Origin: Roseburia_D yibonii
GTDB taxonomy: Bacteria > Bacillota > Clostridia > Lachnospirales > Lachnospiraceae
NCBI RefSeq assembly: GCF_014297335.1
Contig: NZ_JACOQH010000004.1
Span: 196,901 to 260,900 of the forward strand
Reading direction: 5' to 3'
Length of the DNA stretch: 64,000 nt
Part shown: piece by piece, positions 7,924-16,114 of the stretch
Layout of the letters: every line of letters starts with the position of its first letter
Numbering within the stretch: the first letter of the stretch is position 1
Notes under the pieces: generated by a model
What the model was told of the DNA's origin: nothing
Databases searched by the model: none
What the model saw: the letters and a program-made list of their open reading frames with translations, nothing else
Position numbers and translations under genes: made by a program

Positions 7924-8941
7924 TCCGTATTTTCCCCCGAATCATCTTCATTTTCTGGTTTACTTCTTCCAGATACACTTTCCATTCTTTCTCGCACGCG
8001 CTGCGCTGCTGCAGCTTTGCGATCCCACCGTTGCGGATCACGATCCTCTTTTCACAGGAAAGCGCGATCAGCGGATCGTGTGTGGAAATAAGCACGATCT
8101 TTTCCTTTCCCGCCAGAAGACGGATCACTTCCTCGCAGTCGATCCCGGCATTCTCCGGTTCATCGATCAGAACGACCGGCGCGTCGGATATATAGGCTAT
8201 GTCCGCGATCATCAGCGCTCTCGACTGTCCACCGCTCAACTGCGTGATATAGGATTCTCTGGTAAACGGTTCCCCCGCAATGGAATTCGCGCATGCGAGG
8301 ATCCGGTCGATCTGTGCTTCCACGCGTTCTTTCTCTTTTTCCGGCGTATGGCAGGAAATATGGATCTGCAGAAATTCCGCGCAGGTCAGCTCCATCACAT
8401 AATTCATCGTCTGGGAGAGATACGCGCAGAAATGATTTTCCCAGGCCTCGCGCTGCTTTTCTCCGACCGGTCTGCCATTCATCCAGATCCTGCGCCCTGT
8501 GACGGTATCCCCATCGGCAATATATTCAATATCCTCCAGAAATCGGGTTTTTCCGGATCCGGTCTTTCCGACCACACAGACGACCTCACCCCGGTGAAGA
8601 CAGACCTCTTTTTGTTCCGCCTGTCCGTTTTTGTCATGACCGCCGACAATGGTGATCGTCTCGATTTTTTCCGGTGTCTCGTCCTTTGTATCTCCGGTGT
8701 CTGCCATACAGGTTTTTACTTTTTCATAGAGTTCCTGCCTTGTCGTGCCGCGATCCCGGAACACATGATTCGGAAATGCCGCAATCAGTTCTTTCACCGT
8801 CACATCCGGATAAATGACCGGAATTTCAAACTGTTTGAATAATTCCAAAACTTCGGTATATCTGGTACAGATCTGTTCTGCCGGAAGATTTTCAAGCTCA
8901 TTCTTCCAGCATTCCTGCTTTGATTCTGGTGACTGCATCAT
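7883..8941 (-). CDS. stand-alone ABC ATPase with extra N-terminal domain
   Basis: This 352-residue protein has an N-terminal region of about 90 residues, with EIPVIYPDVTVKELIAAFPN near 39-58, that looks like a small helical sensor-type domain. It is followed by one ABC ATPase domain with Walker A GKTGSGKT at 125-132, signature LSGGQSRAL, and Walker B VVLIDEPENAG. No membrane domain is encoded next to it. The start at 8941 has an excellent ribosome site (AGGAGGAAA) although it lies 44 bases inside the end of the GTPase gene, so the overlap is real. The protein could be a cytosolic motor for cofactor handling or pair with the next gene. Its role is unknown. Confidence 0.65.
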   Translation of the reverse strand: MMQSPESKQECWKNELENLPAEQICTRYTEVLELFKQFEIPVIYPDVTVKELIAAFPNHVFRDRGTTRQELYEKVKTCMADTGDTKDETPEKIETITIVGGHDKNGQAEQKEVCLHRGEVVCVVGKTGSGKTRFLEDIEYIADGDTVTGRRIWMNGRPVGEKQREAWENHFCAYLSQTMNYVMELTCAEFLQIHISCHTPEKEKERVEAQIDRILACANSIAGEPFTRESYITQLSGGQSRALMIADIAYISDAPVVLIDEPENAGIDCEEVIRLLAGKEKIVLISTHDPLIALSCEKRIVIRNGGIAKLQQRSACEKEWKVYLEEVNQKMKMIRGKIRNGENIMEQPQGIL

Positions 8942-9587
8942 TTCCTCCTACTTTTGTCTGACCCGCACAGTATGTGCAGACGGCAGCCGGCATGGTAAAT
9001 CTTAAATACTTGTCGGTGATTGCCTGTATTTCTCCGGTTGTCTGCAAAATCTGATCGAGTTTATAAATTCCCTGTCCGTTTAAGCCATTTACAAAAAAGA
9101 CACGCGCTTTCCGGTTTGCCTTTTTGACATTGTAAAGAAAGATCTCCCGCTCTGTCGGGGAAACCAGATCTCCCTTTGTGATCACGACATAATCCGCGTA
9201 CCAGAGCATCGGCCCGATCTTAAACGGTGCGGAGATTCCGGACAGACAGTCGATCACGCAGACCGCCGGAATATCCCGGATATGCGGCGAGCATCTGCCA
9301 CAGAGCCCTGCGCTCTCCGTAACTAACATATCCGCACCGCGCTCTCTGGCCCACGCATAGGCCTGTTCGATGGACTGCACAAAAAAATGATCCGGGCAGG
9401 TATTCCCGGACAAATATTTAACCGTCGGAATGCCTGCCCTTTCATAGATCTTATCATCTTCACTTGAAATACAGTCCAACTTCATGACCGCAGCATGGAT
9501 GCCCTGCTCTTTTAGATTCTGCACTGCCTTCATGATCACGGCTGTCTTTCCGCATGCATGTGCGCCTGCAAACGTTACTACCCTCAT
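8898..9587 (-). CDS. HypB/UreG-like metallochaperone GTPase
   Basis: This 229-residue P-loop protein has Walker A GAHACGKT at residues 8-15, the TESAGLCGRCSPH segment with Cys96 and Cys99, a TKGD guanine-specificity motif at 137-140 (usually NKxD or TKxD), and a C-terminal Cys204-x-x-Cys207. This is the layout of SIMIBI GTPases such as HypB, UreG and CooC-type nickel-insertion factors. The two CxxC pairs could bind metal. In this operon it may insert a metal into, or mature, the nitrogenase-like reductase. The metal (nickel, iron or cobalt) is not determined by the sequence. Confidence 0.7.
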   Translation of the reverse strand: MRVVTFAGAHACGKTAVIMKAVQNLKEQGIHAAVMKLDCISSEDDKIYERAGIPTVKYLSGNTCPDHFFVQSIEQAYAWARERGADMLVTESAGLCGRCSPHIRDIPAVCVIDCLSGISAPFKIGPMLWYADYVVITKGDLVSPTEREIFLYNVKKANRKARVFFVNGLNGQGIYKLDQILQTTGEIQAITDKYLRFTMPAAVCTYCAGQTKVGGNDAVTRIKAGMLEE

Positions 9588-9619
9588 GGTCTTCCCTTTC
9601 TTCTTTTCCTTTTTCTAAT

Positions 9620-10405
9620 TTAAAGCAGATTCAACGGAACCACACAGTTGTATTCACGTTCATCCAGCGTAAAATTATCAATATGGACACGCACGGAAAA
9701 CGATTTTTCCATGTTCGGCTCGTTAATGACCTCTGCCGCATTTCCATAAAAATTCGTGCCATCGCGGTTTAGGATCAGCGCCTTGTTTGAGATCTTTAAC
9801 GCATGATCCGGATAATGTGTGTTTACGATCGCCGAGATATTCTTTTCCCTCGCCAGTTTTTCAATGGTCTCCAAGATAATGAGCTGATTCTTAAAATCCA
9901 GGTTGGATTCCGGCTCATCCAAAACCAACATATTCGGATGGATCGTCAGCGCCCGCGCGATCAGAACCATCTGCAGTTCTCCACCACTCATTTCGGAACA
10001 GATCTTATCTTTTAAATAAGTGATTCCAAGATCCTCCAGAGCCTGCTCCGCGATCTCACGGTCCTCTTTGGTCGGCTGTGAAAAAGTGCCAAGATGCGCG
10101 CTTCTTCCAAACATGACCATGTCCAGTACCGAAAATCCGAAGGTGGAGCCTTTTGCCTGCGGCACATAGGCGATCTTCTGCCATACTTCTTTCTGTTTGA
10201 TCTGTGAAAGTTCCACATCATCGATATAGGTGCCGCCCTTTTCCCAGTGGAGCAGCCCCATCATGCACTTTAAAAGCGTTGTCTTTCCCACACCGTTAGA
10301 GCCAAGTACGGAAAGGATCTCACCGTCCTCAATGGAAAAACTGATATCGTTTAATATCTTTCTGTTCTTATAGCCAAAACTGCCATTTCTCACTTCAAAT
10401 CTCAT
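9620..10405 (-). CDS. FecE/BtuD-type ABC transporter ATP-binding protein
   Basis: This 261-residue ATPase of the iron-chelate and cobalamin importer family has Walker A GSNGVGKTT near residue 34, signature EMSGGELQM and Walker B MLVLDEPESNLD. The start overlaps the permease stop (ATGA). Together with the permease (10402-11424) and lipoprotein (11437-12627) it forms a complete type II importer of the siderophore, haem, cobalamin or molybdate class. It is embedded in the nitrogenase-like operon, so it probably imports the metal or tetrapyrrole used or modified by the reductase (inference). Confidence 0.88.
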   Translation of the reverse strand: MRFEVRNGSFGYKNRKILNDISFSIEDGEILSVLGSNGVGKTTLLKCMMGLLHWEKGGTYIDDVELSQIKQKEVWQKIAYVPQAKGSTFGFSVLDMVMFGRSAHLGTFSQPTKEDREIAEQALEDLGITYLKDKICSEMSGGELQMVLIARALTIHPNMLVLDEPESNLDFKNQLIILETIEKLAREKNISAIVNTHYPDHALKISNKALILNRDGTNFYGNAAEVINEPNMEKSFSVRVHIDNFTLDEREYNCVVPLNLL

Positions 10406-11424
10406 GCCCAGGATCCTCCTGTCTTTTTCAGCAGAACGATAAACACCGGTGCTCCGATGATCGCCGTTAAAATAGAGATCGGGATCTCCGATGCGGTTGC
10501 GCTCCTTGCAAAGGTATCCATGACAATCATAAAGAATGCGCCCAGGCTGATGCTGACCGGGATCACCTTGCAGTTATTGTTTCCGCGCATCATTCTTGAA
10601 ATATGCGGCACTAAAAGTCCTACCCAGCCTACCTGTCCACACATGGACACACAGGACGCGGTGATCATGGATGACGCGAGGATAAATGCGACCCGCAGGA
10701 TCTTTACATTCACGCCAAGAGATCTCGCCTCATCTTCATTGAACGATAAGATATTAAGTCTCCAGCGCAGCGCAAAGATGATGATGATCCCGATCACGAT
10801 AAACGGAATACCCATCACCAGATTTTTGTAGTTTGCCCTCGACATGCTTCCCATCAGCCAGTAAGTGATGACCGGCAGTTCATCCTGCGGATCTGCCACA
10901 TATTTCATCAGTGATACCAGTGCTTCAAACACCGAGGACACCACAAGACCGGCAAGCACGATCATGACAATGCTGCCACGTCTGCTGCTGCGCCCGATCA
11001 GAAATGTGATCAGGCAGGAGATCAGACCGAAGATCAGTGCCATTCCCTGTATGCCGATCATATTTCCGCCGATCAGCATGGCAAGTACCGCTCCAAAGGA
11101 TGCTCCACTCGCTACTCCAAGTGTATCCGGCGTTGCAAGCGGGTTTGAAAAAAGTCCCTGAAATGCTGCACCGGCGCAGGAAAGTCCTGCGCCAACTACT
11201 GCAGCAAGGATAATTCTCGGCAGTCTGACGTTAAAGATGACCGTATATGCCGTATTATCCACTTTTGCATTTGTAAATCTGGAAAACAGCGTTGTCACTG
11301 TCTCTGACACCGACATCGAATATCTGCCGATGCCCAGACAGATCAGCGCCGCAAGAAACGGCAAAATTCCAAGGATGATATAAAAAATTGTGTTTTCTGC
11401 TGTCTTTTTTCCTTTTTTTTGCAT
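10402..11424 (-). CDS. FecCD/BtuC-type ABC transporter permease
   Basis: This 340-residue protein has about ten membrane helices and conserved BtuC-family segments: RLPRIILAAVVGAGLSCAGA, then GVASGASFGAVLAML, and GLLVPHISRMM near the C-terminus, which is the coupling region to the ATPase. It probably forms a homodimer that moves an iron chelate, haem or corrinoid. It is translationally coupled to the ATPase gene downstream and follows the binding protein gene by 12 bases. Confidence 0.9.
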   Translation of the reverse strand: MQKKGKKTAENTIFYIILGILPFLAALICLGIGRYSMSVSETVTTLFSRFTNAKVDNTAYTVIFNVRLPRIILAAVVGAGLSCAGAAFQGLFSNPLATPDTLGVASGASFGAVLAMLIGGNMIGIQGMALIFGLISCLITFLIGRSSRRGSIVMIVLAGLVVSSVFEALVSLMKYVADPQDELPVITYWLMGSMSRANYKNLVMGIPFIVIGIIIIFALRWRLNILSFNEDEARSLGVNVKILRVAFILASSMITASCVSMCGQVGWVGLLVPHISRMMRGNNNCKVIPVSISLGAFFMIVMDTFARSATASEIPISILTAIIGAPVFIVLLKKTGGSWA

Positions 11425-11436
11425 AAATAAACTTCC

Positions 11437-12627
11437 TTACTGTCCGGCTGCTGCGCTTGCCGGATGATAGATCGTATCTACATCTTCATCGGTCAGTTCT
11501 ACATTGTAATATTTCTGATAGTAATCTTTGATCTCCTGATCCATGTCAATGTCTGCAAATGCTTCCGGCTGAATGGTCTTTGCCAGCCATTTTAATACCA
11601 GCGGAGTGTCAGATGCAGGCGGGAACCAGCGGTACATTCCAAGCGGGAATTTGTATACCTGTTTGTTCTTTACTGCAGTTACATTGCTCCAGTCATCCTG
11701 TGCGATCGTGTTGTTGTAAAGGTCATCCGGCTGATATGGAGTAAAGTTGGTAAGCAGGATGATATCCGGATCCCACTCATAAATCTGTTCCATGTTGATC
11801 TCCGGTGTTCCCTGCAGATCCTGTGCCACGTTGATACCGCCGGCTGTTTCGATCCAGTACTGTCCGAAGAATCCGGAGCCGGATGTCTTGATCACACCAT
11901 CACTGTAGTTAAATAAAACTAACACCTTCGGCTTGTCCTCATCCGGAATCTCCGTTGTCACTGCTGAGATTTCGGATGCTACCTGTCTGCCGTACTCGAT
12001 GATCTCATTGGATTTTTCTTCTTCCCCGTAGATCTGGCCGAGCAGGGCGATCCAGTCCGCATAGGTCTCCACGCAGTCATATCCTGCGTTGCTGGTAGAA
12101 AATCCAACTGCCGGGATTCCGGCGTTGTCATACATTTCACGCTCTTCGGTATTTGCTGCCGCATAGAATACAACATCCGGCTTCATCTCAAGCAGACGCT
12201 CGATATTTACTTCTCCGTTTTCTACGAAGCTGGTATCCGCATTTTCAAGTTCCGGGAAAACGTTGATCAGATAAGAGTTTTCCGCTGCTGCCATGGAGCT
12301 CGGATGGATTCCGATCACGTCATCTGCGGATCCTTTAAACAGGCAGTAAACAGATGGCAGTGGCAGGATGGATGAAATAACGACCCGGTGGATCTCCTTT
12401 GGCAGTGTTACCTCTGCTCCGGTATCATCCACGATCACTCTGGTGTCCCCATCCGTGTCATTGGCTGCTGTCTGCATGGTAGACGCTTCCTCTGTCTGGA
12501 TCTCCGCCTGTGTAGATGCTTCCTTTGTGTCACTCTCCGCTGCTGTCTGTCCGCAGCCCGCAAAACTTGCGACGAGCATTGCAGACGCGCTGAGCATCGC
12601 GATTAACTTTTTCATTCTTTTCCTCAT
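11437..12627 (-). CDS. FecB/BtuF-type substrate-binding lipoprotein
   Basis: This 396-residue protein has a lipoprotein signal (positive N-terminus, hydrophobic stretch, SFAGC with Cys25), then an acidic Thr-rich linker to about residue 65. The class III binding-protein fold follows and begins with DDTGAEVTLPKEIHRVV. This opening (R-V-I-D-D-x-G) is typical of siderophore, cobalamin and haem binding proteins. It is anchored outside the membrane and delivers ligand to the permease encoded next. It lies between the nitrogenase-like subunits and the permease in the same operon. Confidence 0.9.
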   Translation of the reverse strand: MRKRMKKLIAMLSASAMLVASFAGCGQTAAESDTKEASTQAEIQTEEASTMQTAANDTDGDTRVIVDDTGAEVTLPKEIHRVVISSILPLPSVYCLFKGSADDVIGIHPSSMAAAENSYLINVFPELENADTSFVENGEVNIERLLEMKPDVVFYAAANTEEREMYDNAGIPAVGFSTSNAGYDCVETYADWIALLGQIYGEEEKSNEIIEYGRQVASEISAVTTEIPDEDKPKVLVLFNYSDGVIKTSGSGFFGQYWIETAGGINVAQDLQGTPEINMEQIYEWDPDIILLTNFTPYQPDDLYNNTIAQDDWSNVTAVKNKQVYKFPLGMYRWFPPASDTPLVLKWLAKTIQPEAFADIDMDQEIKDYYQKYYNVELTDEDVDTIYHPASAAAGQ

Positions 12628-12663
12628 TTTTTTCTTCCTCTCTTTTTTATTTGCACTGCCTCA

Positions 12664-13815
12664 TTATGAGACAGAAGCTATCTCTTTTATAAAATCTTCC
12701 ATGTCATCTCCCAGATATTCCCGGTATGCATTCCAGTGGACTTTGCTTGACACCGCCGCATGCGGCAATGCAAAAAACACAGGATGTCTCTCCCGAAACA
12801 GCTTTTTAACCTCCGGATCCGCCACAATGACATCATAATCTTCCTTATTTAATATCTTTCTTGTCATCGCTTCATCTTTTAAGTGCAGATCCCCGGCTCT
12901 TTGCAGTTCTTTTTCCAGTCCGAAGAAAGACGCGACTGTCACATTGGTGCATCCGTTCTCTTCTAATTTTTCCCTGAGAGAATTTGCCATGATCTGTTCA
13001 TGGATGATCAGTATCCTGCGCGAACAGGAGTTTTTCTGTTCTTTTTCCTCCTGCTCTCCTCTTATCTTCTTTAAGAGATTTTCGCCATCTCCGAGCGGAA
13101 CCCCGCAGATATAAGGAATCTGATACTTGCGTTTCAGATATCTGGCAGCCTCAAGCCCGCAGCGCGATACCACAATATTAAGATCTGCCAACGGGCATTT
13201 CTCAATCTGTTCCACCGACAGTCCCATTGCAAAGTCTGCCGTGATCTCAAAACCGTTTTCCCTTACAAATGTAAGGATGCGGTTACAGTTTCCTGTATTT
13301 CCGACATCCAACGGGATCATGCCAAGCAGGTTCACGCTTTTTTTCGCGCCGTCCTCTTTTTTCACCGGCTTTTTTGCAAACCGTTTGATCAGCTTTACAA
13401 AAACATCGGACGCGCCTTTGTCATAATATTTTTCTCCGGTGGTGCTGATCCCGAAGCTCGGAACCCCTGTCATATTCTCCGTCTCATACGCCATCCCCTC
13501 CAGGTCGATACCGATCACCATCGGCACCGGGCTTCCCAGATAGGCGATCACCTTCGGATTTAAGATATTTGCGGCATCCACCGTTCTTTTGATGTACGCC
13601 TCGTCATTTCCCATAACCGCATCGATCCTGCGCAGTCCGGAACAGAACACCGCCGACTTGGAACCGATCCATCTCGGCTCGTCATAACCGGTATAATTTC
13701 CGGTACAGCCGGACGCGTCATGCATCACGATAATGCCGCCCAGATCAAAAAATGCAGATGCGGCGCCGGAATAGTCCGGTGCAAAAGGTGGTAAATCAAT
13801 ACATAGTCTGCTCAT
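12664..13815 (-). CDS. nitrogenase component 1-like subunit (second)
   Basis: This 383-residue protein belongs to the nitrogenase component 1/oxidoreductase family (NifD/K/E/N, BchN/B, CfbD). The N-terminal part has DASGCTGNYTGYDEPRW with Cys37, which aligns with the central cluster cysteine of NifD (GPVGCGQ). Cys5 and Cys58 are also present. The third expected cysteine is absent: the region reads YLGSPVPMVIG where NifD has a SECPIG motif. So a full P-cluster is unlikely, and a [4Fe-4S] shared with the partner subunit is possible. The start overlaps the upstream subunit stop by 4 bases (ATGA). It probably forms a heterodimer with that subunit, reduced by the NifH-like ATPase. Confidence 0.82.
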   Translation of the reverse strand: MSRLCIDLPPFAPDYSGAASAFFDLGGIIVMHDASGCTGNYTGYDEPRWIGSKSAVFCSGLRRIDAVMGNDEAYIKRTVDAANILNPKVIAYLGSPVPMVIGIDLEGMAYETENMTGVPSFGISTTGEKYYDKGASDVFVKLIKRFAKKPVKKEDGAKKSVNLLGMIPLDVGNTGNCNRILTFVRENGFEITADFAMGLSVEQIEKCPLADLNIVVSRCGLEAARYLKRKYQIPYICGVPLGDGENLLKKIRGEQEEKEQKNSCSRRILIIHEQIMANSLREKLEENGCTNVTVASFFGLEKELQRAGDLHLKDEAMTRKILNKEDYDVIVADPEVKKLFRERHPVFFALPHAAVSSKVHWNAYREYLGDDMEDFIKEIASVS

Positions 13816-15074
13816 ATTATCAGTCCCGCCCCCTCGATCATTTTATTTACATCCGCTTTGGTCAGGAACGCATCCTGCATCCGGTTCATCAGTTCCATGA
13901 CACCGGAATAACCAAACAGTCCCTCATCCTCAACCAGTTCGACCAGTTTTTTGGATTTTGTGATATATCCGCAGTCAAAACCGATGCAAAGATATTCTTC
14001 GCCTTCATGCGGATACTGCACCGACTGCGGATGCATCGGATCTGTAAACACAACATCCGGCACCATCTCTTTTAGTTTTTTTGCACTTTCCTTTTCAAAA
14101 GCCGGGATCCCATTGCTTGCGACCAGACCGACTTTAAATCCGTATTCCGTCAGGGCGAGCGCCAGATTAAAAGGTCTTAATACCGCCTGATAATCCACGG
14201 CAACCGGATAATCGCCGATCACAGCAAGCGTTTCTGTTATCTTTTCCTCTGCTTTTTTGCGAAACTCTGCCGCCGCTTCCGTAAGATCGGTATTCAGCTG
14301 TTTCGAAAGTTCGGCATACATCTCATCGATCTCGTCCAGCCGATAGCTTCTCAGATGTCTCAGCCATGGAATTCCTAACTTCTTTTCCATTTTCTTTGCC
14401 GCCGCAAGTACGACCGGCGAGATCACAAGGTTCAACTCCGCCTTTGCCATTTCTTCAAATTCCGCATAGTCCCGGCACGCGGAAAGAACGCCAAGTTCAT
14501 AGCCCGCCTGCTGCAGTACCGTGCGGATATCATCCGTCTCTTTCTGCGGGACATTGCATCCGAGCAGATTTACCTGCTTTTTTCGCTCCGGCGCCAGCTC
14601 CAAGAGACTGTACATATTGATCTGCACCGTGATTCCCGGCGGCAGCGTCGTATCCAGCGAAATCGGATTCATCGTACAATGTCTGAAATGGGTATCCGGA
14701 TAGAGTTCCCCAAGCCGCTTTAAGATCGGTTCATGATCTGTTCCAAGCAGGTCATCCAGACACGCCGTAAAAACAAACAGCACTTTCGGCTGCTTTTCCA
14801 GCGCCTCAAACAGCTCGTTTACTCCATCTACGATCAGCTCTTCAAATTCACCGGAAACAATATCCGCTTCCGTGATAAAGAGATAGGAGATCCGGTCTTT
14901 GATCCCGTTCATCTCACCGCCGAGCGCTCCATGGCGCCCGCAGGCAAACGGGCATACAAATAACTGATGGCTCTCCGGAACCTGTGCGGCGATCCGCACG
15001 ATCCCCCATCCGCCGTGCGCGGCAGATACATAATGAAGTGTTTTTTCTCCGTAACAGTCGCAGCCATTCATCAT
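13812..15074 (-). CDS. nitrogenase component 1-like subunit (first)
   Basis: This is a 420-residue component 1 family protein. The start at 15074 is chosen because ATGA overlaps the nifH-like stop and a GGAGGACGAGGA ribosome site precedes it; the frame could extend 18 codons further. Cysteines in the N-terminal domain are Cys5, Cys7, Cys41, Cys45 (CPFACGRHGA) and Cys105 (TACLDDLLG). They fall near the three positions that hold the cluster in NifD/K and BchN. The middle segment VNLLGCNVP and the later Rossmann-like domains fit the family. It probably pairs with the next gene product. No homocitrate or FeMo-cofactor machinery is encoded nearby, so nitrogen fixation is not supported. Confidence 0.82.
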   Translation of the reverse strand: MMNGCDCYGEKTLHYVSAAHGGWGIVRIAAQVPESHQLFVCPFACGRHGALGGEMNGIKDRISYLFITEADIVSGEFEELIVDGVNELFEALEKQPKVLFVFTACLDDLLGTDHEPILKRLGELYPDTHFRHCTMNPISLDTTLPPGITVQINMYSLLELAPERKKQVNLLGCNVPQKETDDIRTVLQQAGYELGVLSACRDYAEFEEMAKAELNLVISPVVLAAAKKMEKKLGIPWLRHLRSYRLDEIDEMYAELSKQLNTDLTEAAAEFRKKAEEKITETLAVIGDYPVAVDYQAVLRPFNLALALTEYGFKVGLVASNGIPAFEKESAKKLKEMVPDVVFTDPMHPQSVQYPHEGEEYLCIGFDCGYITKSKKLVELVEDEGLFGYSGVMELMNRMQDAFLTKADVNKMIEGAGLII

Positions 15075-15835
15075 TCCTCGTCCTCCGTCGTCACTTCTAA
15101 GATCTGTTTTGCCAGATTCCGGTAGCACTCCGCCATGTGTGATTCCGGCAGCGCTTCCACCACTGTTTTTCCCTGGTTTTCCGCTTCCTGGACCGCACTG
15201 TCCCTCGGCAGCGTGTAGATAATGTCTCCGCCGATCTCTTTTAACGCTTTTCTTACCGTATTTTCCTCATCCGGAACATTTCTGGAATTTAAGATCACTC
15301 CCGCATAATGCGCATAACCTCTTTTTCCGAAGTTCTTTACTGCGCTCGCAATGTTGGAAGCCGCATATAAGGACATCATTTCTCCCGATGTCACGATGAC
15401 GACATCCTTCGCGTAACCGCCGCGGATCGGCATGGCGAAACCGCCACAAACCACGTCACCAAGCACATCATATAAAATGATGTCCGGCTTACAGACATCA
15501 TAAGCCTCAAGCTCCTCTAATTTTTCAAATGCCGTGATGATCCCTCTTCCCGCACATCCGATTCCCGGTGTCGGGCCTCCCGCTTCCACGCACCATACAT
15601 TTCCATAGCCGCGGTAAAGCACATCATCCACTGCAAGGTCATCGCCTTTTTCCTTGATCGCATCCAAAACCGATGTGATCCGTTTTCCTGCTGTCAGGTT
15701 TTTGGTGGAATCCGCCTTTGGGTCGCAGCCGATCTGTAATACCCGGTATCCCAGATCCGAAAACGCCGCCGCCACATTGGAGGTCGTTGTCGACTTTCCG
15801 ATTCCGCCCTTTCCGTAAATTGCAATTTTTCTCAT
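15071..15835 (-). CDS. NifH-like nitrogenase reductase ATPase
   Basis: This 254-residue protein of the NifH/BchL/CfbC family has Walker A GKGGIGKSTTTSN (residues 8-20), the [4Fe-4S] ligands Cys94 (GIGCAGRG) and Cys130 (DVLGDVVCGGF), and a switch II sequence DVLG. It therefore should form a homodimer bridged by one cluster and deliver ATP-driven electrons to a component 1-like partner. It is the first gene of the operon, with promoter 15908-15936 and an iron-box-like site just before it. The length is slightly short compared with true NifH (about 275-295). It is not assigned as nifH because the rest of the nif set is missing. Confidence 0.88.
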   Translation of the reverse strand: MRKIAIYGKGGIGKSTTTSNVAAAFSDLGYRVLQIGCDPKADSTKNLTAGKRITSVLDAIKEKGDDLAVDDVLYRGYGNVWCVEAGGPTPGIGCAGRGIITAFEKLEELEAYDVCKPDIILYDVLGDVVCGGFAMPIRGGYAKDVVIVTSGEMMSLYAASNIASAVKNFGKRGYAHYAGVILNSRNVPDEENTVRKALKEIGGDIIYTLPRDSAVQEAENQGKTVVEALPESHMAECYRNLAKQILEVTTEDEE

Positions 15836-15862
15836 GCTTCTCTTCCTCTTTTTTGTTGCTTC

Positions 15863-15899
15863 TGGTTAGTTTGTATTATTTTTGGTTAGTTTAGCCTTA
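15863..15899. promoter_or_regulatory. DtxR-like iron box and direct repeat before the nitrogenase-like operon
   Basis: TGGTTAGTTT occurs at 15863-15872 and again at 15883-15892, exactly 20 bases apart (two helical turns). The second copy is part of 15881-15899, which agrees with the DtxR/IdeR consensus (an inverted repeat of TTAGGTTAG type) at about 15 of 19 positions by eye. The element begins about 2 bases after the predicted start site of the operon, a typical repressor position. Iron or manganese control is inferred. Confidence 0.5.
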
Positions 15900-15907
15900 C
15901 TTTGCAT

Positions 15908-15936
15908 ATTCTAGTGATAAAGACACTCTCTGTCAA
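15908..15936 (-). promoter_or_regulatory. sigma-70 type promoter of the nitrogenase-like operon
   Basis: On the minus strand TTGACA (15936-15931) and TAGAAT (15913-15908) are separated by exactly 17 bases, with a predicted start near 15901. This is one of the best promoters in the window and drives the NifH-like gene. Confidence 0.75.
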
Positions 15937-16019
15937 TCTGTTTCCGCGATAAAAAATCTCATTTACTTCCGGGAAAATATCTGATTTCAGATAAATGAAA
16001 AAATGCCCTCGATTTTTTG

Positions 16020-16047
16020 TTGATTTTATAACCCAATAATGTATAAT
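16020..16047 (+). promoter_or_regulatory. promoter of pckA
   Basis: TTGATT at 16020-16025 and TATAAT at 16042-16047 are separated by 16 bases on the plus strand. The transcript would start near 16054, giving an untranslated leader of about 60 bases. Confidence 0.55.
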
Positions 16048-16114
16048 AATTATGATAAGGGCAGTTTAAGGTATTACTTATTTACTAATTTTTAAGAAAA
16101 GAGGTTAAATTAAG

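Noticed and set aside
12664..15835. Annotation of the NifH-like and component 1-like genes as a nitrogen-fixing nitrogenase.
   Set aside because: There is no nifB, nifE/N, nifV or molybdenum gene set nearby, the cluster cysteine pattern of the second subunit is incomplete, and both subunits are shorter than NifD/K.
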